Assembly (NCBI RefSeq): GCF_019966535.1 | Contig: NZ_JAIMID010000016.1 | Coordinates: 62,001-126,000, forward strand | From: Mesobacterium pallidum | GTDB taxonomy: Bacteria > Pseudomonadota > Alphaproteobacteria > Rhodobacterales > Rhodobacteraceae | Direction: 5' to 3' | Length of the DNA stretch: 64,000 nt | Shown here: positions 35,823-44,413 of the stretch, in pieces | Position numbering within the stretch: position 1 is the stretch's first letter | How the letters are laid out: every line of letters begins with the position of its first letter | Notes under the pieces: model-generated | Databases searched by the model: none | What the model was told of the DNA's origin: nothing | Seen by the model: only the letters and a program-made list of their open reading frames with translations | Program-made: the position numbers and the translations under genes

Positions 35823-37025
35823 CTAGCGGGGGGTGCGCAGCCAGCCGTCCTCATAGGTGACCTTGCTGACCCCGGCGAGGCGGGTCATGCGGTCGAGTTC
35901 CGACTCGAGTTTGTTCTGGCGCCCCTTGCCCCAGCGGATGCCGCGTTCGGGCCAAAGGGCGGTGACATGCAGCCGGTCGGCGTCGCGTTCGGCATTCACG
36001 TCGATGCGGCCGATGATGCGGTCGCCTTCGAGCATCGGGTAGACGTAGTAGCCATAGACGCGCTGCGGCTCGGGCACGAAGATCTCGATCCGGTAGTGGA
36101 AGCCGAAGAGCCGTTCGGCCCGTTTGCGGTCGCGCAGGGCCGGATCGAAGGGGCTGAGGATGCGCATCCGGCTGGTGGGCTCGGGCGGCGTGAGCTCTGG
36201 CAGGTCGGGGCGGGCGATGCTGCGGCGCAGCTTTCCGTCCTGCTGTTGGATGTCCACCTCCATGAGCTGGCCGCTGGCGAGGTTGGTGGCGACCCAGGTC
36301 TTCGCCTCGGCGGGCGTGACCTTGTCCCAGAAGGCGGCGAGTTCCCCGCTGGTGGCAAAGCCCAGGCGGTCGAGCGCGGCGTTGCAGGCCCAGTCGATGG
36401 TCTCTTCGGGGGGCGGCGCCAGGCTGCGCTGCGGCGCGGGGATGACCCGGTCGGTCAGGTCGTAGACCTTGCGGAACCCCTCGCGCCGGGTCACCGACAG
36501 CGCGCCGGTGCGCCACAGGAATTCCAGCGCGGCCTTCGACGGGTGCCAGTCCCACCAGCCGCCCTTGCTGCGCGGCTCGTCCTCGCCCACCTCGGCGGAG
36601 GACACCGGGCCGTGCTCGCGGATGCGCTCGATCAACCCGGCGCAGGCGCCCTGGAAAGTGTCGCCCTGCCAGCGGGTCCATTTCTCGGGCAGGTCCACCG
36701 CGTCGCGGGCAAAGCGCAACTGCCAATGCGGGAAGAAGGCGGTGGGGATCAGGCTGGCATCATGCGTCCAGTGCTCAAAGAGCTTGCGGTCGCGTTCCAG
36801 CAGTGGGGCCAGATGCTTGGGCCGGTAGGCCGGGCGGCGGGCGAAGAGGATCATGTCATGCGCCCGGGCGACCCGGTTGATGCTGTCGATCTGGACGAAG
36901 CCCAGCCGTTCGATCAATTGGTAAAGATCGTCGCCGCGACCGGGGCCGCTGGGCGTTTCCGACAGGGCATGACGGTCAAGGAAAAGCCGTCGCGCGGCGG
37001 CAGTGTCGATCAGTGGCCGCGCCAT
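35823..37025 (-). CDS. YcaQ-like winged-helix DNA glycosylase
   Basis: A 400-residue member of the HTH_42/YcaQ (AlkX) family. E. coli YcaQ unhooks DNA interstrand crosslinks. The catalytic QxD motif is in GFVQIDSINRVARAHD (near residue 46). Characteristic segments follow: LFARRPAYRPKHL, LFEHWTHDASLIP, and the C-terminal RMRILSPFDPALRDRKRAER and GYYVYPMLEGDRIIGRID. The length is normal. It is followed by, and 3 bp from, the LacI regulator gene, but function gives no link between them. Confidence 0.88.
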   Translation of the reverse strand: MARPLIDTAAARRLFLDRHALSETPSGPGRGDDLYQLIERLGFVQIDSINRVARAHDMILFARRPAYRPKHLAPLLERDRKLFEHWTHDASLIPTAFFPHWQLRFARDAVDLPEKWTRWQGDTFQGACAGLIERIREHGPVSSAEVGEDEPRSKGGWWDWHPSKAALEFLWRTGALSVTRREGFRKVYDLTDRVIPAPQRSLAPPPEETIDWACNAALDRLGFATSGELAAFWDKVTPAEAKTWVATNLASGQLMEVDIQQQDGKLRRSIARPDLPELTPPEPTSRMRILSPFDPALRDRKRAERLFGFHYRIEIFVPEPQRVYGYYVYPMLEGDRIIGRIDVNAERDADRLHVTALWPERGIRWGKGRQNKLESELDRMTRLAGVSKVTYEDGWLRTPR

Positions 37026-37028
37026 GGC

Positions 37029-38051
37029 TCAGCGCTTGAGCGTGTCGCCATAGGCGATGGTGGGCGTCAGTTCGACGATGTTCTGGACATCCTCGGTGTC
37101 GCCGGCCACGCGCGACGCGATGATGCGCGCAGCGGTTTCGCCGATTTCGACGCGGCAGGCATCCATCGAGGCAAGTTTGCGCGGCAACCCGTCCAGCAGC
37201 TCTACCCCGTTGAAGCCGGCAAGGCCGATCTGGCCGGGCACGTCATAGCCCTTGTCGAGCAGGTAGAGAAGCCCGCCGGCGCCGATCATGTCGTTGGAAT
37301 AATAGATGAAATCGAGTTCCGGGTGACGTTCCAGCATGACCTTGGTCAGTTCGCGCCCCTTGGCGAGCGCGGAGCCGCCGGAATAGAACTCCTGGTCCAC
37401 GATCTCGACCCCGCCCTTGGCGAGCGCCTCGGTGAAGCCTTCGAACCGCTTGCGGGCGCGGTAGTCGAGCGGCATCTTGGTGCCGATGAACCCGATCTGC
37501 CGGTAGCCGGCCTTGAGGATCGCGCGCGCCATCTCGCGGCCCGCGCGGCGGTGCGAGACGCCGACCATGGCGTCGACCGGCGTGCCATCCACATCCATGA
37601 TCTCGACCACCGGGATGCCGGCGGCCCGCAGCATGGCGCGCGAGGCCTCGGAATGTTCGAGCCCGGCGATGATCACGCCCGAGGGGCGCCAGGACAGCAT
37701 CTCGTACAGCACCCGCTCTTCCTTGTCGGGCAGGTAGTCGGTGACGCCGACCACGGGCTGCAGGTCGGTCTGTTCCAGCACGGCGCTGATGCCCGACATG
37801 ACCTCGGGAAAGACCATGTTGCGCAGGCTGGGGATGATCACGGCCACGAGGTTCACGCGGGACGAGGCCAGCGCCCCGGCGATCTTGTTCGGGACATAGC
37901 CGAGGCGCTTTGCGGCCTGCAGGACCCGTTCGCGGGTGGCGGCGCTGACGTCGCCGCGATTGCGCAGCACGCGGCTGACGGTCATTTCGGAAACGCCCGA
38001 TGCCTCGGATACGTCGCGGAGCGTCAGGGGGCGCTTGTCGTCATTTGCCAC
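37029..38051 (-). CDS. LacI-family transcriptional regulator (GntR-like subgroup)
   Basis: A 340-residue repressor. Its N-terminal LacI HTH is LTLRDVSEASGVSEMTVSRV with the hinge YVPNKIAGALASSRVNLVAV. The periplasmic-binding-like effector domain follows, with VIIPSLRNMVFPEVMSGI and the closing LAGFNGVELLDGLPRKLAS. The subgroup resembles gluconate or sugar-acid repressors, but the regulon is not visible here. The start is GTG at 38051, with GAGGAA 10 nt upstream. It stands between a chemoreceptor and the YcaQ-like gene. Confidence 0.9.
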   Translation of the reverse strand: MANDDKRPLTLRDVSEASGVSEMTVSRVLRNRGDVSAATRERVLQAAKRLGYVPNKIAGALASSRVNLVAVIIPSLRNMVFPEVMSGISAVLEQTDLQPVVGVTDYLPDKEERVLYEMLSWRPSGVIIAGLEHSEASRAMLRAAGIPVVEIMDVDGTPVDAMVGVSHRRAGREMARAILKAGYRQIGFIGTKMPLDYRARKRFEGFTEALAKGGVEIVDQEFYSGGSALAKGRELTKVMLERHPELDFIYYSNDMIGAGGLLYLLDKGYDVPGQIGLAGFNGVELLDGLPRKLASMDACRVEIGETAARIIASRVAGDTEDVQNIVELTPTIAYGDTLKR

Positions 38052-38122
38052 GTCTGTCGAATTCCTCGAAACCTTGTGGGATGACGGTAACTTGAAACCA
38101 TCCGTGGGTGCAAGCGATCCGC

Positions 38123-40378
38123 TCAGGCGGCGGTGCCCTGGCGGGCGTCTGTCTTGAAGACGCCGGCGGTGCGGCGCAGGTTCGCCGCGTCCTCGGTCAG
38201 GGCCGACCCGGCCTCGGCCAGTTCGCTGGTGTGCTGGGCATTGGCCTGGGTCATGTGGTCGAGCGTGTCGACCGAGGTGCTGATGGTCTGCAGGGTCGTG
38301 GCCTGGTCACGGGCCGAGACCGCGATGCCGGAAACGGTCTGGCCGACCTTTTCGATATCCTCTGTGATGCGGCCGTAGATCACACCGACCTTCTCGAAAA
38401 GCTCGGCCCCGCGCGCCACGTTCTGCGCGGATCCGTCCAGCTGCTTGCGAATCTGCTGCGCGGCTTCCGTGCTGCGTTCGGCGAGCGACCGCACCTCGGT
38501 CGCGACCACGGCGAAGCCGCGGCCCACGGCGCCGGCGCGCGCCGCCTCGACCCCGGCGTTCAGCGCCAGCAGGTTGGTCTGGAAGGCCAGCGAATTGATC
38601 ACCTCGACGATCGACCCGACCTGGCGCGCGCTTTCCGAGATCTGCTCCATCGCGGTCTGGGCATCCTTCATGACCTTGCGGCTTTCGCGGGCATCCTCCT
38701 GCGAGCGTTCCATGTCGCGCCGCGCGGTTTCCGCCTGGCCTGCCGTGCTGTCGACCGAGGCGCTGAGCTCGGTGATCGCGGCGGCGCTTTCCTCGAGCTC
38801 GGCGGCCTGGCGAGTGGCGCGCTGCGACAGGTTCTCGGCCGCCTCGTCGATCGAGGCGGCGCGGCCGTCGATCGCCGCCGCGCATTCGATCAGCTGGTGG
38901 AAGGCGTCCTGCACCCGCTCCAGCGCCTCGTTCAGCCCGATGCGCAGCACTTCGTAGTCGGGCGGAAAGGCCCTGTGGATGCGCACCGTCAGGTCGCCGT
39001 CGCGCAGCCGGGCGATGGCCCCCTCCAGCGCCGAAACGACGCCGGCCTGCGCCTCGCGTTCGGCTTGGCGCTGCTGCGCCTCGGCATCGGCCGTCTGCAG
39101 CTTTCCGCGCATCCGGTCCATGTCGCGGGCCATGTCGCCAAATTCGTCGGCGCGGTGTTGCAGCGGCACGGGCGTGGCCAAGTCGCCACCGGCAATCCCG
39201 GTCACGCTGTCGTTCAGCCTGTGCAGGGCCGCGACGATGGTCCGGCTGAGCCATCCGGCAAGGGCGACGACCAGCACCAGCGCCACCGCCCCGATCAGGA
39301 GCATCCGCTGGCCAAGGGCCGTGACGGGCTCCATCGCCTCATGCAGCTCGCGCTGGGCGCGCAGCACCCAGGTGATGCCATGCCGTTCGAAAGGTTGCAG
39401 GCTGACGATGTAGTCGCGGCCGTTTTCCATCCGGCGGGTGGTGACCGGTACTTCGACCCCGGTCATGGCATCGATCTCGTCATCGGTCAGTTCGATCGGG
39501 TCGAGGGTCCGGAACTCGCCGTCAAAGCGCGATCCGTTGCGAGTACGCCCGTCCGGGCCGATCAGCACGGTCTGCCCGCTTTCGCCCAGTCCGACGTCGT
39601 TCCCCATGATCCGTTGCAGCGCATCGGGCGGCACCTGCACGGCAAGGATGCCGATGGGCGCGCCGTTCGGTCCGGCAATCGGCGTGGCAAAGAAGCCGGC
39701 CGGCAGGTCGGCCGAGGGTGCATATTCCGAGAAATCCTCGTAGACCACGGTGCCGGGGTCCACTGCCATCGCCTTGTCGAACACAAAGCCAAGCCCGGAA
39801 TAGGTCAGTTCCCCCTCGACCAGATTCTCGGTGAAATCGCTTTCCTTGTAGACGGTGTACATGACCGTCCCGTCGAGACCGATCAGGAAGATGTCATAGT
39901 AGTCCTGGCCGTAAAGCACCTGCCGGAAGTAGTCGTGGAACCGGGCATGCATCCGATCGTAGGCCGTTCCGGTTTCGGCGGCGTCCAGCTGTTCCCGTTC
40001 GCCCGGCGGGTAGGGGTTGTCGGTCACGTAGCCGGTGCGCAGGGCCGCGATGGATTCGGCGCCCATGAACATCCAGGAGCTTTGCAGGTTGTTCATCGCC
40101 TCGCGCGTCGTCGGCGAATAGGCGAGTTCGGCCACGTGGCGTTCGACCCCTTCGAACCAGGCGGTCAATTCGCCTGTGCGCCCGTCCAGCGCGGTTTCGA
40201 AGTTCTGTTCTACCCCCGACAGCAGCATCCCGCGTGCGACCGTGAACGAAACCACTCCGATGCCCAGCCCCACGCACAGCGCGAGCCCCGCGATCATCGC
40301 CGGCAGCTTGTGCGCCAGGCGCAGGCCGCGCAGTCGATCCGTGGCCCGCGGGGGCTTGGGGGTCTTGCCATGTGTCAT
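38123..40378 (-). CDS. methyl-accepting chemotaxis protein
   Basis: A 751-residue chemoreceptor. A first transmembrane helix (about 27-50, MIAGLALCVGLGIGVVSFTV) is followed by a long periplasmic dCache-like sensor region (YDIFLIGLDGTVMYTVYKES; IGILAVQVPPDAL). The second helix is near residue 358 (LLIGAVALVLVVALAGWLS), then come a HAMP and a second HAMP-like linker. The signalling hairpin tip is NSLAFQTNLLALNAGVEAAR followed by AGAVGRGFAVVATEVRSLA. It relays ligand state to CheA; the ligand is unknown. Confidence 0.93.
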   Translation of the reverse strand: MTHGKTPKPPRATDRLRGLRLAHKLPAMIAGLALCVGLGIGVVSFTVARGMLLSGVEQNFETALDGRTGELTAWFEGVERHVAELAYSPTTREAMNNLQSSWMFMGAESIAALRTGYVTDNPYPPGEREQLDAAETGTAYDRMHARFHDYFRQVLYGQDYYDIFLIGLDGTVMYTVYKESDFTENLVEGELTYSGLGFVFDKAMAVDPGTVVYEDFSEYAPSADLPAGFFATPIAGPNGAPIGILAVQVPPDALQRIMGNDVGLGESGQTVLIGPDGRTRNGSRFDGEFRTLDPIELTDDEIDAMTGVEVPVTTRRMENGRDYIVSLQPFERHGITWVLRAQRELHEAMEPVTALGQRMLLIGAVALVLVVALAGWLSRTIVAALHRLNDSVTGIAGGDLATPVPLQHRADEFGDMARDMDRMRGKLQTADAEAQQRQAEREAQAGVVSALEGAIARLRDGDLTVRIHRAFPPDYEVLRIGLNEALERVQDAFHQLIECAAAIDGRAASIDEAAENLSQRATRQAAELEESAAAITELSASVDSTAGQAETARRDMERSQEDARESRKVMKDAQTAMEQISESARQVGSIVEVINSLAFQTNLLALNAGVEAARAGAVGRGFAVVATEVRSLAERSTEAAQQIRKQLDGSAQNVARGAELFEKVGVIYGRITEDIEKVGQTVSGIAVSARDQATTLQTISTSVDTLDHMTQANAQHTSELAEAGSALTEDAANLRRTAGVFKTDARQGTAA

Positions 40379-40515
40379 ACCGGGCCCTCGGCTGGTCCTG
40401 ATGAGTCCAGCGGTACAGGACGAATGCTAATGCGCACTTAAGCGCCGCGCATTGCCGGGCCGGCGCGGCAAAATCGGGCTGACACCTCCGGCCGATGCGG
40501 TTAAAGGAAGGGTGT

Positions 40516-40592
40516 GGCCCCGTGGCTCAACTGGATAGAGCAGCCCCCTCCTAAGGGGCAGGTTGCAGGTTCGAATCCTGCCGGGGTCGCCA
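40516..40592 (+). tRNA. tRNA-Arg (anticodon CCT)
   Basis: A 77-nt cloverleaf including an encoded CCA. The acceptor stem GGCCCCG pairs with CGGGGTC, the anticodon arm GCCCC-CTCCTAA-GGGGC exposes CCT, and the T-arm is GCAGG-TTCGAATCCTGC. The gene is intact after integration of the adjacent element, whose integrase reconstitutes the tRNA 3' end. The T-run that would terminate it now lies 10.8 kb away, at 51435-51440. Confidence 0.97.
40576..40592 (+). repeat. attL core (tRNA 3' end)
   Basis: TCCTGCCGGGGTCGCCA is the last 17 nt of tRNA-Arg. It recurs at 51414-51430 with a single G-to-A change and marks the left junction of the element. Confidence 0.9.
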
Positions 40593-40642
40593 TGTCGTGT
40601 CATTCACGGAAATTTCCCCTTCTTTCCAGTTGTTTGCGGAAG

Positions 40643-40671
40643 TGTGTCCCGTTTTCGGGTGGGTGTGTCCC
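40643..40671 (+). promoter_or_regulatory. two TGTGTCCC motifs at the left end (putative integrase arm sites)
   Basis: TGTGTCCC occurs at 40643-40650 and 40664-40671, 21 bp apart (two helical turns), between attL and the integrase stop. The same octamer occurs twice near attR, at 51307-51314 and 51362-51369. Placement at both ends in the same orientation suggests arm-type binding sites for the integrase. Confidence 0.6.
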
Positions 40672-40674
40672 ATT

Positions 40675-41679
40675 TCAGGAAGCCCTCACCAACAGTTTGA
40701 CCATGCGCTCGCGGTCAGCCGCGCGGGTGTATCTCTCGACTTCCGACAGGCTCATGTGACCAGCCATCGCGGCGATCTGATGCGTCGAGGCTTCCTTCTC
40801 CGCCCAGTAGATGCAGAACGCTTTGCGCAGCCCGTGAAGGCGCGCATTCATCCCGGCTTCGGTCGCCGCATCGCGGAACGCATTGCCAAGGCTTTCAGGG
40901 GCGAAGGGCTTGCCGCGTGTCGTCAGGATAAAGGCCGGGGCAATGTCCGGTGTCCGGTCTATCACTTCGACCAGTTCGGGCGTCAGCGGAACGCGTGCCG
41001 TCACGCCGCTTTTCTGCCGCTCGTAGACGAGAACGTCGCCCTTGATGTTCTTTCGGCTCAGCTTGGAAAGGTCCGTGCGCGCCGCGCCCGTGTAGAGCGC
41101 AAGGTCGAACACAAGCCGCTCAATGGTGCCGACCGGCCAGCGCTTTTGAAACGCGGCAATGTCTTCTGCATCGGCAACCGGAAACCCCTTCAGCTTGGGT
41201 CTATCCAGCTCGATTCCTGCCATGGGGTTCTTCGCGATGAAGCCAAGGCGGCGCAGATGCTCGAACACGGGCTTGAGCGCTTTGTATTCGTTGACGGCGC
41301 TGTGTCCTCCCTTTGCGTAGAGGGCGCGCTCAATGGCTTCTCCCGTAATGGTCTTGATAGGTCGCGCGCCCTGGGCCTTGCGGTAACGCGCGAAGATCGC
41401 CTCCCGGCTTTTCTTCGTGCCTGGTGCGTATTCCTTCCACGACGCATTGCCGGAGGTATACAGATCCAATGCCCAGGCGAAGGTTCCTGCGTCTGGTGTT
41501 TCGGTACCCGGCGGCATGTCCTGCCAGCGGGCGTGTTCGGCTGCCCACGCTGCCAGCACCTTGGGATCGGTCGGGTGCAGGCCGTGGACGCCAAGGGACC
41601 GCTCTACAGTGCCCCGGCGATAGGTGTGAAACCACCTGCCCCGGCGCCTCTTCGAGCGTAGATACGGCAGCTTCTTCAT
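40675..41679 (-). CDS. int: tyrosine recombinase (integrase)
   Basis: A 334-residue phage-type integrase. The N-terminal arm/core-binding part extends to about residue 180. The catalytic domain shows Arg in YTGAARTDLSKL, Lys in the beta-hairpin (VYERQKSGVTARVPL), HxxR in LHGLRKAFCIYW, His in MAGHMSLSEV and the nucleophile Tyr in ERYTRAADRER. It is oriented towards the tRNA it uses as attB. Its start overlaps the preceding small gene by ATGA, making it the last gene of the minus-strand transcript. Confidence 0.95.
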   Translation of the reverse strand: MKKLPYLRSKRRRGRWFHTYRRGTVERSLGVHGLHPTDPKVLAAWAAEHARWQDMPPGTETPDAGTFAWALDLYTSGNASWKEYAPGTKKSREAIFARYRKAQGARPIKTITGEAIERALYAKGGHSAVNEYKALKPVFEHLRRLGFIAKNPMAGIELDRPKLKGFPVADAEDIAAFQKRWPVGTIERLVFDLALYTGAARTDLSKLSRKNIKGDVLVYERQKSGVTARVPLTPELVEVIDRTPDIAPAFILTTRGKPFAPESLGNAFRDAATEAGMNARLHGLRKAFCIYWAEKEASTHQIAAMAGHMSLSEVERYTRAADRERMVKLLVRAS

Positions 41680-41867
41680 GCGCTATCTCCCGAGAATGGC
41701 TTGTTTGACCATTCGTCAATCGCGGCACGGTCTGACGGATACTCGAAGGTGACGCCCTCCGGCCCAACGCCCTTGATGCGCGCGCCCGGACACAGATCCT
41801 TGGCGGCCTCAAAGGCTTCCTTGATCTGGCGGGGCGTGGGCATGGAAGGGGCAGTTGGGCGAGCCAT
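41676..41867 (-). CDS. small element-encoded hypothetical protein
   Basis: A 63-residue protein, MARPTAPSMPTPRQIKEAFE followed by AAKDLCPGARIKGVGPEGVT, ending in an acidic tail. It is coupled to int by a 4-bp overlap, and the gene upstream ends 1 bp before its start. The N-terminal basic, Pro-rich part and small size recall phage accessory proteins. I cannot name it. I chose ATG 41867 over an in-frame start at 41885 because the latter overlaps the upstream gene. Confidence 0.65.
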   Translation of the reverse strand: MARPTAPSMPTPRQIKEAFEAAKDLCPGARIKGVGPEGVTFEYPSDRAAIDEWSNKPFSGDSA

Positions 41868-41868
41868 G

Positions 41869-42036
41869 TCACATGCTCCGGCCAAGCTTGTTGGTCACCG
41901 TGTCCATGTCGAAGGCGAACGGTTTCCCCGGCGCGGTTTCCAGTCCGATGCGGCGGACGTAGGCCCAGAAGGCCGGTGTCGCGTTGCGGTAGCCCAGATC
42001 CCGTGCGAGGTCGTCTGCGGTGACAAGTCGGAACAT
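41869..42036 (-). CDS. small putative DNA-binding protein (excisionase/AlpA-like)
   Basis: A 55-residue protein, MFRLVTADDLARDLGYRNAT followed by PAFWAYVRRIGLETAPGKPF. The pattern of a short beta turn, then LARDLGY, then a recognition-like helix resembles small winged-helix excisionases or AlpA regulators. Its place next to the integrase fits a directionality factor. An AGGA lies 6 nt before the ATG at 42036. The assignment rests on size, pattern and position, not on a recognised family match. Confidence 0.55.
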   Translation of the reverse strand: MFRLVTADDLARDLGYRNATPAFWAYVRRIGLETAPGKPFAFDMDTVTNKLGRSM

Positions 42037-42049
42037 GGCGGGTCCTTCC

Positions 42050-42376
42050 TCAGGCCGTGCCGTTAAGCCGGACGCGGGCCGTCGCGTCGCCATCGGCGGC
42101 GGCTTCGGTCGTCGCGCCGATCAGCGTGTTGCCCGAGGCGGTCCCGGTGACGTTGGCGTTGGACGTGCTCCAGTAGACTTTCTGGCCCTTCGTAAGGGCA
42201 CCGGCCGCCTTGGGCAGGTCGAAGACACCCACGATGCGCGCCTCGAAGTCGGCACCGGATTCGGCATTCGTCAGGGCGACACCGAACAAGGCCCCCTGAA
42301 AGACACCTTGGCCCGAGGTGATCGTAGCAGCGGCGGTGAAGGTGAGCGTGTCACCGGATTGGACGAAGTTCTTCAT
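42050..42376 (-). CDS. DUF2190 capsid decoration/cement-like protein
   Basis: A 108-residue beta-rich protein. The start MKNFVQSGDTLTFTAAATIT and the segments GVFQGALFGVALTNAESG and DLPKAAGALTKGQKVYW are typical of DUF2190 proteins. These sit next to major capsid genes in many siphophage-type modules and are thought to decorate or cement the capsid. The ATG at 42376 follows GGAA by a few bases; the frame upstream of it is not needed. It is downstream of the gpW-like gene. Confidence 0.8.
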   Translation of the reverse strand: MKNFVQSGDTLTFTAAATITSGQGVFQGALFGVALTNAESGADFEARIVGVFDLPKAAGALTKGQKVYWSTSNANVTGTASGNTLIGATTEAAADGDATARVRLNGTA

Positions 42377-42377
42377 G

Positions 42378-42593
42378 TCAGATTCCTTTCGAAGCGGAGA
42401 AGGCGATTGTGGCGGGCCGTGCCGCCTGGCTTGCGGCAAGGCGCCGGTCCAGGTCGGCAATGGCGGCTGCCATTTCGGCGTCGGAACGGTATTCGACGCT
42501 CATGCCCTCGATTTCGGTTTTTCGGATGCCGCGCGCCCTGGCCTTCACCAAGGCATCGCGCAGCGTCTGTAGCTCTTCGGATGGGACGGCCAT
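42378..42593 (-). CDS. gpW-like head-tail joining protein
   Basis: A 71-residue protein, starting MAVPSEELQTLRDALVKARA and containing EGMSVEYRSDAEMAAAIADL. The arrangement of two helices around a beta-hairpin with a basic tail fits lambda gpW-type proteins, which bind the portal and prepare the head for tail attachment. It overlaps the capsid gene stop by ATGA and ends 1 bp before the DUF2190 gene. In a tail-less element such a protein would set the interface for a helper tail. Confidence 0.65.
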   Translation of the reverse strand: MAVPSEELQTLRDALVKARARGIRKTEIEGMSVEYRSDAEMAAAIADLDRRLAASQAARPATIAFSASKGI

Positions 42594-44413
42594 CAGGCGC
42601 CCTCGTTCTTGTACCAGCCGCGGTAGTCGGTCCAGCCGCAGCCGAAGTCGAGCCGCACCTTCATCTGGACGCCATCCACCTCGAAGCCCTGACGGGTTTC
42701 GATTTGCGGGCCGGGCGAACCTTCGAGGTAGGCATATTCCAGGCCGTCGATGGTCGCGGGGTTCGCGGCGACGTACCAGGCACCGCCGTCCGAAAGGCGG
42801 GGTTCCACGGCCAGCTTCAAGTTGCCGAAGGGGTTCACGTCCTCGGTCTTCGTCGCGTTGATCTGGGTCAGCAGTTGTTCGGCCACGGTTTCCAGCTCGG
42901 GCGGGACGACAAGTGCGAAGGGCGAGGCGTCGATGGGTTCGCCGCCAAGGCCCGTCTGGCGGCGCATGGCAAGGCGGGCGGCGTTCAGCGTCGAGATGCT
43001 GAGCGCCCCGCCGCTGGTGGCGAGGTTGCCGTGATCGGCGTGGAAGACGGCGGTGCCGTCGCTCATGGTCGGGTTCGCCACCAACTTGGCCACCAGTTGT
43101 GCCGCCTCGAAGGCGCGGGCCGCGTTGCCCAGCTTGGCCGGGATCTGGGTGAAGGCCCCCAGGTCGTCGTTCACCAGCGCCTGGCGGGAAATGCTGAAGA
43201 TCCGGCCGAATGTCTCGACGCTGTAGGTCTCGGCCGATTCCTCGATAGTGCCGGACTTGAATTCGCCGCCTTCGTTCACCTTCAGCAGCTCGGGGCCTTC
43301 GCCGAATTGCAGGGCGCGCTTGGCGCGGAAGTCGCGGGCGGTGGTCTGGCGGGCCATCATCCGCACCCCGGACGGTGCGGCGGTGTAGGCCCGGCGCAGC
43401 TCGCGTCCCACGGTGTCGCCCAGGATCAGCGGAAAGTCGGACGTGGTGTGCAGCGCGCGGGTGATCACGGTATCGGCGCTGAGGCCGGTGATAGAGCTAC
43501 CGGAGCGGCGCAGGCAGTCGCGGGCCAGGTCGACCGTGGACATGGCGGCGTAGGGCCGGGCGGCTTCGCTCAGCTCGTGGCCGGGGTGCGACCGTGCCCA
43601 GAGCGCTTCGCCCGCGCGGGTCGCGATGGCGGTCGGGTCGGTGTGATCTGTCAGGACCGTGGCGCGGGTGGTGCGCGTCGCGGTGCTGGCGCTGCGGTGC
43701 TGCATCGCCTCGAAGGCCGCGTGGCGGGCTTCGTCCGGGGTCGCCTCGGCGTCGATCTGTTCATCGGCCCAGGCGCGGGTCAGCCCGGCGGTCTCGGCGA
43801 TGGTGCGGATTTCGGCGTTGCTTTGCGCGCGGGTGGTGAGGTTTTCCTCTGAACCATCATCGCGAAGTCTGACCTCGACATATCCATCCCTTTGGATAAG
43901 TTCGACGCGCTCTCTGATAGCGTCCAATTTGTCTTCCATGCTCGATTCTCCGTTACGGAAGTGTGCGCCCGGATCAGCCGGGACAGGGACAACGGACACC
44001 TCGATGGGCATCCACCGTTTGGCGGTGCGGATGCGGAGCTTGCCGTCCCGCGTTTCCGCCCACTCGGCCACCTGGTAGCCGATGGACAGGCCGCGAAGGG
44101 TGCCGTCGCCAATGTCCGACAGCACGGATTCGGCGGCGGTGTTGCTGCGGAATTTCATGCGCACCCAGATCCCTTCGGGCCGCATCTCGGCCGCCTCAAT
44201 CACTCCGAGCTGGTCGCGGGTCGAGGCGCTGCGGTGCGCGTCCAGGACCGGCGCGCCGATGAGGCGGGACAGGTCGGCACCGGCCAGGTCCAGGCGTTCG
44301 ATGAAACCGGCGCGGGGCGTGTCGGCCCCGGTCGACACGATGGCTTCGACCGTGCGGGCCGTGCGGTCCACCGTGGTCGGGCTGGGGGTCAGGTTGCGGA
44401 CGTGGATGGTCAT
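42593..44413 (-). CDS. prohead protease / major capsid protein fusion
   Basis: A 606-residue fusion. Residues 1-155 are an HK97-type U35 prohead protease (SRLIGAPVLDAHRSASTRDQ with catalytic His; DIGDGTLRGLSIGYQVAEW with Ser). Then comes a helical delta/scaffold-like linker with charged coiled-coil character (MEDKLDAIRERVELIQRDGY onwards). From about residue 310 an HK97-fold major capsid domain follows (TTSDFPLILGDTVGRELRRA ... NPATIDGLEYAYLEGSPGPQ). Protease, scaffold and shell in one chain is a known but less common arrangement, as in some Rhodobacterales prophages. It is coupled to portal and gpW-like genes by overlapping codons. Confidence 0.93.
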   Translation of the reverse strand: MTIHVRNLTPSPTTVDRTARTVEAIVSTGADTPRAGFIERLDLAGADLSRLIGAPVLDAHRSASTRDQLGVIEAAEMRPEGIWVRMKFRSNTAAESVLSDIGDGTLRGLSIGYQVAEWAETRDGKLRIRTAKRWMPIEVSVVPVPADPGAHFRNGESSMEDKLDAIRERVELIQRDGYVEVRLRDDGSEENLTTRAQSNAEIRTIAETAGLTRAWADEQIDAEATPDEARHAAFEAMQHRSASTATRTTRATVLTDHTDPTAIATRAGEALWARSHPGHELSEAARPYAAMSTVDLARDCLRRSGSSITGLSADTVITRALHTTSDFPLILGDTVGRELRRAYTAAPSGVRMMARQTTARDFRAKRALQFGEGPELLKVNEGGEFKSGTIEESAETYSVETFGRIFSISRQALVNDDLGAFTQIPAKLGNAARAFEAAQLVAKLVANPTMSDGTAVFHADHGNLATSGGALSISTLNAARLAMRRQTGLGGEPIDASPFALVVPPELETVAEQLLTQINATKTEDVNPFGNLKLAVEPRLSDGGAWYVAANPATIDGLEYAYLEGSPGPQIETRQGFEVDGVQMKVRLDFGCGWTDYRGWYKNEGA